DNA from: Tanytarsus gracilentus
Taxonomy: Eukaryota; Arthropoda; Insecta; Diptera; Chironomidae
NCBI GenBank assembly: GCA_038502055.1
Contig: JAXRKN010000043.1
Location: 2,232,001 to 2,296,000, forward strand
DNA: 64,000 nt
Direction of reading: 5' to 3'
The translations under genes and the position numbers were made by a program. Positions 24,923 through 36,600 of this stretch are shown here, in pieces (the first letter of the stretch is position 1; every line of letters starts with the position of its first letter). Under the pieces are notes generated by a model. The model made no database searches. It was not told the DNA's origin and saw only the letters and a program-made list of their open reading frames with translations.

Positions 24923-26763
24923 TTATTTGCTTTCAACTTTCTTTGACTTAAAGCATGGCAAGCACCATCGGAAGAAATTGCCACACGCTGAAAATGAGAG
25001 AGACAGAAATTGGATATAACTTTTCTTTTATATGTGTGTTTTTGGATATTTTTACTCGTATTTAATATTAGTTTTCTTCATACACTCTCTTGTGTGTGTT
25101 TTAGTTGAGTGAAACTTTATACAGGTTTGACTGTAACATGTGTTACACGTGTACACAGCTTGCTCGGGTAAATGACGCGATAATGAACATTCTATTATGC
25201 AATTTTATGATGCGGTAAGAAAAGTTTTCTCTCCTAATATAAATATATCTTTTTTTATTTTAGTAGAAAAGGTAAATAGATAGAAGTTTATTTGATGTTG
25301 AGGTTGTGTAGATAGGAAGGTCCTGGTTAGTCTTTGGGCATCTAAATAACATTCAATATGCAACTGGTCAATTAGTTTTATCATCAATTTTACAAAATTC
25401 TGTCACTAAGTTGCTAAATTTTTTGAAATAAATTTTGCAAAAAAAAATTTAAGAAAAGTTGAATTAAATTTTTTAGAAGATTTTAACGGCTTTTGATTTA
25501 AGCTTAAAAAAGCTTTCAAATTTAAAAACTGAAAGTTTTCGAAATTTAAACCAAAAACATTAAATTTTTCGAAATATTGTTTTATAGCAAATTTTTTTTA
25601 GAAAATTTTGTTGCTAAAAATTTATAGCAAAATTTTGTAGTTAAAAAATTATAGCAAAACTTTGTAGCTAAAAATTTATACTAAAATTTTACTATAATTT
25701 TTTTAATTAAATACAAAAACATTAAAAAACTTCAAAAATATTTTTTCAAATTTTATCTTGCAAAAAATCTTTCAAAATTCTCTAACACTTTCTAAGTTTC
25801 ATCATCATTTCTTGTTAATTACATTTTCGCCTATATTTTTATCAATTATTATTCATTCTCATTAATTAAAACATTTTCCTGTGATTTCCTATCGTGCACT
25901 ATCGTCCTCACCTTCACTCGAGCTTCTTATTGTGTTGTATTGGGAACTTCTCGATTTTAACATACGCAAGAAACTTCCAACTGCGAAAATTGTCCTACGA
26001 TGTCGATGGAAAATTCCTTGATAGAGTGCATCACGCAGCGCTTTACGATCGTCGACAACATCAACCGATGATGTTAATGACGTCTGATGTGTCACACCGC
26101 GAGCTAAAGAGGAGAAAAACTTCAAATTAAAAAGGGTTGAAGATGAAAAGCGAGAGGAATTTCCGCATTCCGATGTTTATAGAGTGGGTGGGGTGGGATA
26201 GGTTTGAAAATACAGTGACGACTTTAAAATTTTAATATTTATATTTTTAACGGTTTTTAAATTTTTAAAAATTATTAAACTAAATTTTTAGAGGTTTCAC
26301 TGTAATTAAGTTTTCATCATTAAATCCTAATGATAGGGAAAGAATGAGTCATAAGGAAGTGATGACATTTTCAAACTTTAACTCGTTAGCTCAAGTCAAG
26401 CTTACCATTTTTAGGGGATTTGGGAGATGTTGGAGACTTACCAGCCTCCTTCTCCGTAGGCGAGTCAATCACATCTTTTTTTACGTTCTCATCATCCTCA
26501 ATTGTGTCATCATTGTTGCTATGAGTCAAGTCGAGCTTTAGGCTCTTCTTTATTATCGCTTGACTGCGTTCAATTGTATCCGAATCACAGCTCGATGGCG
26601 TGATTGCGGTTGCTGAAATATTATCACAATTCTCTAGGTCATCCGGCTGTGGGTGGAGTGTAATTGTGACGACTGTTGCATTCTGTTGCGGCTGTTGTTG
26701 TTGAGGCGAATTTACGGTTTCAATCACAGTTGTCGTTGTCGTTTCATTCATTTTTGTTACCAT
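24923..26763 (-). CDS. unrecognised 204-residue protein with cysteine/lysine-rich tail
   Basis: Three exons on the minus strand: 26763-26406, 26103-25912, 24987-24923; 615 nt, in phase (both introns phase 1). Donors are GTAAGC and GTGAGG, and the last acceptor has an excellent pyrimidine tract (TCTGTCTCTCTCATTTTCAG). The N-terminal 119 residues are low complexity (poly-Thr, Gln-rich, then acidic, then SPTSPKSPK). The middle has a basic, probably amphipathic stretch (RKALRDALYQGIFHRHRR). The last exon encodes CGNFFRWCLPCFKSKKVESK: three cysteines among aromatic and lysine residues, as in palmitoylated peripheral membrane proteins. I do not recognise the family and infer only membrane attachment. 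A second ATG lies four codons in. If the exon 2 donor is not used, a different short tail (EGEDDSAR) results. Confidence 0.6.
25582..25695. repeat. short 27-bp tandem repeat in intron 2
   Basis: The motif TATAGCAAAA recurs at 25623, 25650 and (as TATACTAAAA) 25677, a 27-bp period. A further related copy at 25583 is out of register. It lies in the intron of the 204-residue gene. It is very AT-rich and diverged. Confidence 0.5.
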
Positions 26764-27273
26764 TATTCGAACAGCACTCACAACTCAAATCCACTCTTCT
26801 GGCTATGAGAGAACTTTTTTTGATTGCAAATTGGCACCGTATGGAAATTTTGCGACGCACGATTTGTGTTTGCAGTCAATTAGACGAAGAACAAAATTCA
26901 GTTTTGCTAATTCGATGAGCTCGATGACTAAAAGCTCTCTTGTGATTGAAAATGTTTTGATATGCTGGATTATGGGAGAGAAGAAGAATTTAGATTGAAA
27001 TTTATCTGAACATAGCGAGGAAGAATTTTTTCCACTTAAATTATGATGAGTTAAAAATTTATTTGCAGAAAATTTAAAATTAAATTTTTGAATTTTTTAA
27101 CTAAATTTAAAAGAGCTTTTAAAATTAAATTTGTGAGCTTTCAATTAATTTTGTAAATAAAAAAATTTCCTCACCAATTTTTCAATAAATTTTCAGCTTT
27201 TGATAAATTTCTCCAAAATTCTAAGCTCAATTTTCACTTTTCACAATTTTAAGCTTTTTTCTCTTAAACTTTT
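26764..27273. other. intergenic region between two minus-strand genes
   Basis: About 500 bases holding the 5' leader and promoter of the 204-residue gene and the 3' untranslated region of its upstream neighbour. No clear TATA box is visible. Confidence 0.35.
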
Positions 27274-27660
27274 TTAAGGCGGTCTTGCTTCACTACAATA
27301 ATTCGTTATTGGAATTGTTAAGCTATTTTTTTCACTTTTATCACTTTCAAAGTTTTTCTCACTTTCACATTTTCGTGGCGATTGCTGTGAATTTTGCTGC
27401 TGCTTAGTTGAAAAGTCGCTGAAAATAATTTTCGGAGGCTCTTTTAAATTTGTGCTTTCAGTGCTATTATTATTTGTATCATTACAGCTCATAGCTTGCG
27501 AGCTGCTGACGTTGGTTCTTGATTGTCCTCCGCAGTTTTTCTCCAAGTTAATGCTCAACCTTTTCAATTGCGTCGTGAGCTCATCGGGAACTTTATTATC
27601 CGTCTTTAGAGACCGTTTAAAAATTCCACAACTCGTTGCTGGCCGTTTGATTGACTGTCA
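27274..27660 (-). other. in-frame TGA-C stop with 127-codon open extension
   Basis: TGA at 27660-27658 is followed directly by CAG and then 126 further sense codons before TAA at 27276-27274, in exactly the frame of the upstream gene. I translated the join base by base. The extension begins QSIKRPATSCGIFKRSLKTD and continues as a Ser/Asn/Gln/Lys-rich segment with QQQ and KNFESDKSEKN, like ordinary disordered protein. No intron with a length divisible by three and plausible signals removes the TGA. Readthrough of TGA-C is well known in flies. The alternatives are a recent nonsense mutation or a base error. Confidence 0.5.
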
Positions 27661-28734
27661 CGCGATGGTTTCAGCTTTGCGGTTGCAATCATTTAAATCA
27701 TTAAGATAGAACTGAATGCATGTGTCATAGCACTCATTCGCCAAGCGATAAAAGTCCTCGAAACTCTTGTCATCGACCGCTAACTCTTTAATTGCGTTTG
27801 ATTGCACTTTTGGTCGGTGTAATGGCTGCAAATTGTAATCCAATCGATAAAACTCTTTCGCACAAAGACAACTTTCACTCGAAAACGTCTTTAATGGCTC
27901 CAAAATGGCTTTGGTGTCGTAATATGGCTCAATGGATTTCACCGTGCTTTTCGAATAAAATTGATTGTGTCTCAATTGCTCGCTGAAAATCCTTCCGATG
28001 TCGTCGACTGTCGAAGCTGATTTTATTCGAATCAATTGATCATTCAGAAGCTCATTGCTCTTATAAAATTTGCATATTGTCTGACGTCCTCGATTTTGAA
28101 GCGGTTCGCCGAGTCTGAGGGAGAAAATTATGAAAGAATTTTAATTAAAATTTACTTGATTAGATTTTAAAGTAAAAGTAACTTCTAAATAATTTTTTGT
28201 CGGTTGATCTTAAAACACCTGCGAGCTACCTCTTCGTTAACATCAACATCAAGTAACTTCATGTTAATTTTTAAAACCACAAAACTCTAATTTTAAATTC
28301 ATTAAAAAATCTTGTCTACTTTCAAATTCTGTCACGTGTTCGAGCCACTCAAAGCTTGAGAGTCATTTGGATAACAACCTGGGAAATGAGAAGCTGGGAA
28401 TTGTGAGAGGCTCTCTGTCTGAGTAATAATTTTTAAAGCGCCTAGGACGTTTGAGTATTTTTCTCTTCTTCGCTTTATTGTCGATGAGCACGTCCGAGTA
28501 CTTTTTGCCACTCGAGGTTTTCATCTTTCTCACATCACTTTTTATTACACTTTCATTCGACTCCTCCAATTCGGCTAAATGTGGATATGATGGCTTGTAG
28601 AATCTCGGCGAGAGAAATGAACTTTCTTTTCCATTTTCATCAAAAAATTCACGTTTCCACAATTTCCGATCGACAAACTTAATTGACTGTCCGTCAACGT
28701 GAAGTTCCATTTTAACAACAACGTACTGAACCAT
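27658..28734 (-). CDS. unrecognised two-exon gene with candidate stop-codon readthrough
   Basis: Exons 28734-28379 and 28114-27658 on the minus strand; 813 nt, 270 residues to the first stop. The junction is phase 2 (AG|A, Arg119). The acceptor CTCCCTCAG is good; the donor GTTGTT is weak. Exon 1 has a basic, nuclear-signal-like stretch (KAKKRKILKRPRRFKNYY). Exon 2 is mixed, with LGEPLQNRGR and a cysteine-containing helical part (RLANECYDTCIQFYLNDLND). I recognise no domain. A second ATG in a better context (AAAATGG) lies eight codons downstream. A donor-like GTAAGC at 28765 hints at an upstream leader exon. The first stop, TGA followed by C, is succeeded in the same frame by 127 open codons (see next entry). 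Confidence 0.55.
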
Positions 28735-29711
28735 TGGAAGGAGTTTGATCGAATGAAAGAAAGCTTACCGCTGTGAAAATTTGTCGATGTAAAAAACCCC
28801 GCGCGCATATCAAACATAAAATTTGTGGTTTTGTTATAGAAGAGTTCATTTGGAGTGGGGGAAGAGAGGAACGTTATGATAGCGCAATATGAGAACATAA
28901 AAAATATAAAATACAGTCGATTTTTCTTTTCGGTGACTAACTGCGAGCTTTCTTATTATTTTATTGAGGGAATAGACGAGGGATGGTGACATTTTAATTA
29001 TTGAAATTTAAAAAGCAATATTTAAAATTTGTTTCAGAAAAACTCTTTTAAAATTTAATATTTTTTTAAGGCAAATGAATAAAATTTTATATGGAAGCTC
29101 AAAAAAGCTTTTATTTTTTTTACCAAAATTTTAAAAACAGTTTTTAAATTTTTTATAGCAAAATTATAAATTTTAAAAAATTAAACCGTTTGTTAAAAAA
29201 TTTTATAGCAAATTTGAAGAAATTTCAAAATTGTCTAATTTTAATCAACTCTTTCCTTGCATAAAAAAATCAAAAACAACAAAATTCCTCCCTCTCCTCA
29301 TTTTGTCAAGAATTTCTTCATAATTTATTGCGATCGTCATATTTTCAAACTTTTCTTCACAAGTCCCTTCAAGCCTAACAAATTTCACTTTTCACTTTCA
29401 CCATCAGAAACTTTTATTTTTATATTGCGCTTCCCAAAATAAATTCTCGAAGGTATATCAAGCTTAAACTTGAGAACTTTCCCACCCCCAGAAAAAGCTC
29501 TCTTTTATTTCCTTGAGGTAGAAAAAGAAAAATAACGAAGCGGAAAATAAATTTTTTGTTGTGACTCGCGAAAGACGAAAATTTGATACGCGACTGACTT
29601 GAAAAATCTCGAAAACAAATGGCACGGAATCGATTACTTGCACAATCGTCCTCGAAATGTTTTTTTTTGCGGTGGAAATAAAAATAGGCAAATTATGTAA
29701 TGCAATAATTC
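28735..29711. other. AT-rich region upstream of the two-exon gene
   Basis: Promoter and possible 5' leader of the minus-strand gene at the left. The rest is low-complexity AT-rich DNA with a TATAGCAAA motif near 29155 and 29201. No gene is seen. Confidence 0.35.
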
Positions 29712-30670
29712 GGGGTTAGGACATTTTGCCCCTGTGACATTTTGCCCTCACCCAAAATATAGGGTCAATTTGTCCGGGGCAATTTGCCCACAGATTTGAC
29801 CATGCCCACATATTTTGCAAATTTTGCCCTCATTTGACCATGGACAAATTGACCCTATATTTTTTGCCCAAAGACAATTTGCCCATAAATTATTTAATTG
29901 AAAATTAATTTTATTTTTTTTTTAAATTTTTCAACTAATTTTACTATGGTATACTTAAAGAGAACAAGATTTTTAATTGACCTATTGGCACTTCTTGAGT
30001 ATCCATACTAAAAAATTTTAACTGAAAGTGATACAAAACACATGAAATAGAGGGCTTTTTCTAAATCGAAATAAATTTTAAACTATTAAATGAGAGTAAG
30101 TTTTTTTTGAGGGTATTAAGCATTCCTGAGATAAAATTTAATGTTTTGAAAAGTTGTTAATGTTCTTCATCTAAACATGCAAAAAGTCGATTTTATCTTG
30201 AAAAAATCAAAACTATCAAAATCAAAAATACACCTCTGGAATCTTTGAAATTTTTAGAATTTTAAGATTTACTCTTTCATGTTTGAGAGCAGATTACTCC
30301 ATAACTATGAATATAGATATTTCATGTGATACATCAATAGATGCGGAGTAAAACGTTCTATTAAGAAAAGATACAATATGGTTTGTTGTGAAAAAATATG
30401 AGAAAAAAAAAATATAGGAAAAGTAAATTAAAAATTTTGTATTGACCGACAAAAACTTTAAATTACTTTAATTAATTTATATTTTGACAAAAAAATAATA
30501 TGGGCAATTTGTCCATGGGCAAAAAATATAGGGTAATTTGTCTGGGCAATTGCCCCGTATGCCTGCCCCTTCATTTTCCCCTTTGCCTGGAAATTGCCCC
30601 TATTTTTTTGCCCTTGCCCACAGATTTTGGGTGTGGGCAAATTGTCACAGGGGCAAAATGTCACAGAGTC
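29712..30670. mobile_element. 959-bp MITE-like element with inverted termini and 9-bp target duplication
   Basis: The direct repeat CAATAATTC flanks the element at 29703-29711 and 30671-30679. Inside, both ends carry GACATTTTGCCCCTGTGACA reading inward (from about 29720 on the left and the reverse complement on the right), followed by TTTGCCC and CACCCAAAAT. The inverted similarity extends about 150 bases from each end with indels. The left arm contains a nested inverted pair built on TAGGGTCAATTTGTCC. The outermost 8 bases differ between the ends. The centre is AT-rich with no transposase frame, so it is non-autonomous. A 9-bp duplication would fit a Mutator-like or Merlin-like family, but I cannot assign one. 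Confidence 0.8.
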
Positions 30671-33600
30671 CAATAATTCTAATAAATTACTGTCGAAGGT
30701 CGAAAGTATATGAAAGATTTTTTATTTCGGATAATCAATTGGATTTTTTTAATCATCAAATTTAATTAATTGAAGTTTTAAATTTTAATTTTTTAAATAT
30801 CTTTAAACTAAGTCCTGAAATAAAATTTTAATCAAAAGTTAATTTTTCATTCGATTTTCAATTTTTTTCATAAAACACGAAAAAAAATACATTTGGAAGT
30901 TACAAAAAAATATTTCATGGATTGAAATAATTTTTCACAAAAATCTTTTTATTCCCATCAACAAAGAAATAGTTCGATAGCACGATATGTCAATTCATCA
31001 GTGTGGAAGTGAGTGATGGCATAAAAAAACTTTTTCCGTGCATTATTCGATTAGCAGTTTGATAAGACGGAGATTTTCTCATGTGTGGATAATCCTAGAG
31101 TTCTCAAGGTTCATGACTGTGCACACATTTGTTTGTTTGTGATGTGATTAACGTGCGAATTTTATTGAATTCCGTTGGGTTATTTTGTTTGAAAATGGTG
31201 AAAAAATATTTCGGGGAAATTTTCAAAATACAACGGACATTTATTTAGAATATTTTTTTAATTTTTGATCAATATTTATTCGATTCAAAGTCATCTTGCG
31301 AGTAAACTTACGCACAAAAAATACAGAAATCCCTCTAAGACATTTTCTATTTATTTTTCTCATAAAAAAACATCACAAGCATTATTTTCATATTTCATAA
31401 CCAAAGGTTTTATTTTCTGACATTTTCTGATCTTTGATGGCTTTTATTTTTACTCACAACAGGCAACGACGTTGAATCTTCCTTCACTAATTTTTTATTT
31501 CCACTCGATGGACAATAGAAAAGTATTCTGAGTGGTTTGGGTTGAAAAAAGATTATGTGGAAATAATTTAAGAAAATGTGACGTATAAGAACATTATTGG
31601 GGGATTAATATTGTGGCTGGAGTTGAATGCTACAAAAAAAAGTCCCTCATAAATTTTTCATAATTTTTCCTTTCATAAACTTCTTGAGTTATCGATTTTT
31701 TCCTCTGTCTTACTCACTCGAGAAGCTTCTGTGCAGGTAATTCACGACATAGATGGAAATCATCACAATGATGATTAAAATAATAAGAAATTATGTGCAG
31801 AAAGTTAACGCATTCATACACGTGGAGTAATTATCATAGTAACAATGGAGAAGCTTCTGCACAGTGAAAATTAAATTTCACACTGATGTGATATAAAATA
31901 ATTCAAGAGTCGCGATGAAGAGAAAGCGGAAAGATGAGAAATTATCAGGGATGGAAAAATTAAAATTTTATTCAAGATTTTCAGAAAGATAAAAAATTTT
32001 ACATCCCTGAAAATTTCATTCATTCTTTTTCACTCATAGAGTTGTTCAAACTGCACTTGATTGTGATTCGTGTGATGATGAAAGAAAGTTGGCAAAATTA
32101 GAGAACAATAAAATCTCGCTCTTTTTTGTCGTAAAGATAAACCCAACCGTCATAGACAATTGTCGTTGTGAGAACAATCACTGTGCAATAATGATGAAAG
32201 AAGCCAAGTGAAATGCAGGTGAAGGATGAGGAAATTCTTCACCAGTAAAACCACAAGATCTTAGCATGAAATCAGAGAACGAGAAATAAAATATTTATAC
32301 GACAGTGATGCAAAGTGATTTTGACATCATCATGAATGCGAGGAAGTGAAAGGATGGTGAGCTGGCTGATGCTCGCTCGAGCTCTTTTCCTTAGAATATT
32401 AAATTCATTGAATTACTGCTGTGAGTGTTGAATTTAGAAAAAGAAATTTTTTTTGAAAAACTTTAAATTTATTTTTTTATAAAAAATTTCATTGCTGAAT
32501 ACAAAATTTAAAATATTTTAAGGCAAATTCTTTCATACAAAATTAAATGGTGAAAATTTAAAATTTCCTCAACAATTTCCTTTTGCCATAAAACTCCCAA
32601 AGCACTTTCAATCATTTTTAATTTTCCTCAATTTCTTTCTTCTTCCTTCTAAAAGCTTTTCTGACAAAGGCAGCATCGTAAAAGATTTTCAGCTTAATCT
32701 GTTTATATAAATATGAAAGATGTGTTGCTATAAAATTTAAGTTTGAATTTTTGCTATAAAAATTAAGTTTGAAATTTTGCATAATTTTATTTTGAACATT
32801 TTATAAAATTTTTAAAAATATAAAAATTAGATAAAATTTACTTTTTTGTTTTTCCAATTTTTTTCTCTCACCCGAAAACCTCAGCAAGAATTATGACCCT
32901 TTTCCACTTTCTCGCTCAATCTCGATAAATAATTCACAAAAACATCCTTAAATCACTTAAAGCCGTCACACCAGGGGAAGCAAAGGCGTGAAAGTGTGCG
33001 GTAATAATATTTTTCCTTTACTTCTCTATCTTAGAAAAAACAACAATTTCTTGTGAAGAATTCATCACTGCCAATTATTTGAAGCGTGCACATACGAGCA
33101 AATGTGTCTCTGAGAGTTCATTCCACTCTGAGCACTGTGATGTGGATGTGAGTTGTAAATAATTTGCCAGATTGTGTTACACAAAAAAAAACACAAGCCA
33201 CCTCCCAAGTTTTATGTTACCATAAACATCTTAAAAGAATGAAATTAAATTCGTGAATTATTTAAAACTTTTCTTTAGAAGATTAAATAAAAAAATCAAT
33301 TTTATTTTACTTGAAGTAATTTTAAAAAATTTCATCACCAAAAAAAAATGGAAAAAGTTTTATTTTTCGGTAAATTGAAAAACTTTTTCTGGATAAATTT
33401 GACGTGCTTTACATTGAGCACAACTTTGCACCGGCAGTGAAGTGCATTGTTGAATTATAAAACATGAGAACTTTTTACGTTGTGCTTTTTGTATATTTTA
33501 TAACATCACTCTTCATCATAGTCAATTAATATTTGAGCGTATTTCAACTAACGGGTTGGATTTTGTGAAAAAAGTTTTCGAGCACACTAAAATTGTTTTA

Positions 33601-36600
33601 ACAATGAGTTAGAAAATTATTTAAAATCAAGCAAAATTATTTGAAAAAATTCTGCAATTATTTTTAGCAACCATGAAGGGTCTTAGCTTTTATGATTCGC
33701 TTGTCAATTTTAATATAAAATATTTCCTTAAAAATAACTTCATCAATCATATAAATTGTCATAAATCCACGTGTGTACTTATAAAGCTATTTACGCATCT
33801 CCACATGTGTTTGAATATATTTGAATTTAGTCTTGAAGCCTGTTGAGGATTTTTTTTTCTCGACTCATAAATAATCAATTTACTGCCGCTTTTTTTAAAG
33901 AGTCGACAAAGTAAGAGGGTTGAAAAATTTTCAATAAAAAACAAAGGTTGATCATGTGAGTCAGTGTATTTTTTGCTTTTAAAGGCAAAAGTTTAAGAAG
34001 ATTTTACGCAGATTTAGGAAAAAGCTTTTAAGTGAAACTTTAATTATATGAATTTTAACCGAACACTTTTCATACTTTCATGAGTGGAAAATCGAATTAA
34101 ATTTTCAATTGCATCGCCACAAATTGAATCCAGGAATTCAATGAACCACAAATATTTTTCCAATCCACATTAATTGAAAAACGATGTAATTTTTTTTCCA
34201 CATAAATTTCAATTCAAATTTTAATTGACTTGTGACATTAATTGAATATCTACAAGGCAAACCTTTTCCAGCTCATGTGCGAACAAAAATGATTTTTATT
34301 CTCTGTGATTTCATCGAGCCACAATTGCTTTTGAATATTTGATTTAAAATTTGAGTCATGAGGAGAAAAATATTAAATTTGAATTTTTTTTCGAAGAAAA
34401 GGTGAAACACACCGCGAAAAGAAATTTAAATTAAATTTATGCGGAAATTTTTCATCCTTAAACTTTTTTTAGTGCTTAATAAACAGTAATGTTTCCTTTT
34501 TGGGATCTCGTCAAAAGTTATGTCGCATAATTAAGCCATTTTTTGGTTAAGGGATGAACACGAGCAAAACTTATTGCCAATTCACGACGGCTGCTGTAAG
34601 AGCAAATATTTATCTTTATCCTCTTCGAAGCTGTCACTCCCGCTGTTTCATTTTAACGAAATCCTTTTTATCAAATAAATTACCTTACATAAAAAAATTA
34701 AGGGCTTGAAATTTGTCACCGTTTATTTTGTTTTGAGCGATGGATTTTTGTGAACTTGAGACGAAGTTTGAGGAGTTTAAAAATTTTCCTCTCAAACCAA
34801 ACACAGAGATGGAAAATTGTGTATTAAAATTACTATATGTATTTTATTTGTAATTGACCATCTCTGATCTCTGGTCCAAAAATCAACTCAAAATTTTGAA
34901 CCTAAATTTTTTTAATTTATATATTTAGAAAATTATGCAAGGATTAAATTTATTTTTATCTTCAATGCTTTTTACATTTTGCGTCCATCACCAAGAACAT
35001 ATTCACGTGGGCAGTTTGTGCTATGCTTTGACAATACAATCCGCCTTATGATTCTCAGGTCTCATGTTCACATAAAGTTATTATTTTTCTATTTTTAAAT
35101 CTCACAACAGCAGTGTGGAAGGAAAGAGGAAAACACAAGAGCGATAGACGAGCATAAATAATGGACAATTTGAATTTCCTGCTTGATGTCATTAGGAAGA
35201 AGAGAAAGATTTTTCGCATGGTGAATATGAAATAAAAAACTTTGCCATAAATCATGCGACACAAAGCGAGGCGAGGATTTTTTTAAAAAAAAATGTTTTC
35301 CACCCTTTTTATGTCCACACACATGAGTAGTAATAGGATTACACTTTGCTATCTATACATGTGCATTCACAACGCCTGTTATAGCTGGCAGATCTCAAAT
35401 TTCCAATTCCTATTCCCTCATTACCATACACAACACTCGAAATGCATTCAGGCATTCGCTTTCAATGCGGATTAAATTTTTTTATTCCTCAACAAAATTG
35501 CAATTTCTCAGCTTCGAGTTTACAATTTCATCGCTATTGATTTTTTCCTTCTATGTTCCTTCAATGACAGCGAATACGAGACATAACAAGGTGGAAAAAA
35601 TTTAACAAGAAAGTTTTAAGGCACTTGCAAAATATTTGAAAAATTGTTGCATTCTATTCTAAAAAAAATGAAATCACTCGATTTTATTTTGAGGCGTGAT
35701 AGTTGAAAATTTGACATTGATTTAAAGGTTAAAAGTAACACGTGTGGATGAAATTTTCGTGCAATCGATAACCACTTGAAATATGGCCATCAAAAAAGTT
35801 TTTGATTCGAAAAATTTGTCTTGAATTTTTATTTTACATGTTTTAAAAAATCTAAAATTTTTCAACTCTAAAAATCAAATTTTTTTCAACCCATATTGAA
35901 GTAAAAAAATTTTCCTGGAAATTAATTTTGTGGGTTTAAAATTTTTTTGATGACATTTTTGATGATTTTCTTGCAACCTTCCTCGAATTTCTTTCACCCA
36001 ATAAAATCAAACATCGTTAATTGACCATTAAGAACCCCCGCAATGACATCATCGTCATCTATTGTTTGTTTAAAGCATTAAAAACCTTATGCTTTCTTTT
36101 GGCATTTTCACAAGCTCTTCAAGTGTCTATTTATAGCGTAATTTCTATTTCTAAACATCAAGTGGGTGTGGGTTCGTGGATATGACAATCATCTTATCGC
36201 AATATGTGAATAAGCTCCATTAAAAATCAATAAGTACTTCCGTACATTTGTGCAGACCGAGATGGAAACACGATGAAAATAGAAAATTCTAAGAAAGCAA
36301 GATGAAGAAAATTTTAAACCAATTTCACAGAGGATTTTCCAGTTTGTTTAATTTTCCTGGTATCATAAAATTTCATTTTAAAAACAACCTTGACACTTTT
36401 TTCTCTTGAAAATTTATTTTCCTCGTGACGATGGCTAAGAATGTGAAAAATTCTCATAATGACACTTAAGATCTCATTGGATGCTGACCAATGGAACATC
36501 AGAAAGTTAATTGAATTTCCAGCCCACGTTTACGAAAAAATAACCAATAATCAAAGTCCATTTTCTTGGAGGCAATATATAAAAAAAACTTTGTAATTAA

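Noticed and set aside
25205..25387. 60-codon minus-strand frame as a further exon of the 204-residue gene
   Set aside because: AT-driven composition and no suitable phase-1 acceptor. The 24987 exon fits phase and signals far better.
27658..27660. Selenocysteine at the TGA of the two-exon gene
   Set aside because: No selenoprotein family resemblance and no SECIS element recognised. Ordinary readthrough is the simpler explanation.
30458..30765. Open frames on both strands at the right end of the MITE
   Set aside because: They are translations of the GGGCAA-type terminal repeats, not a transposase.
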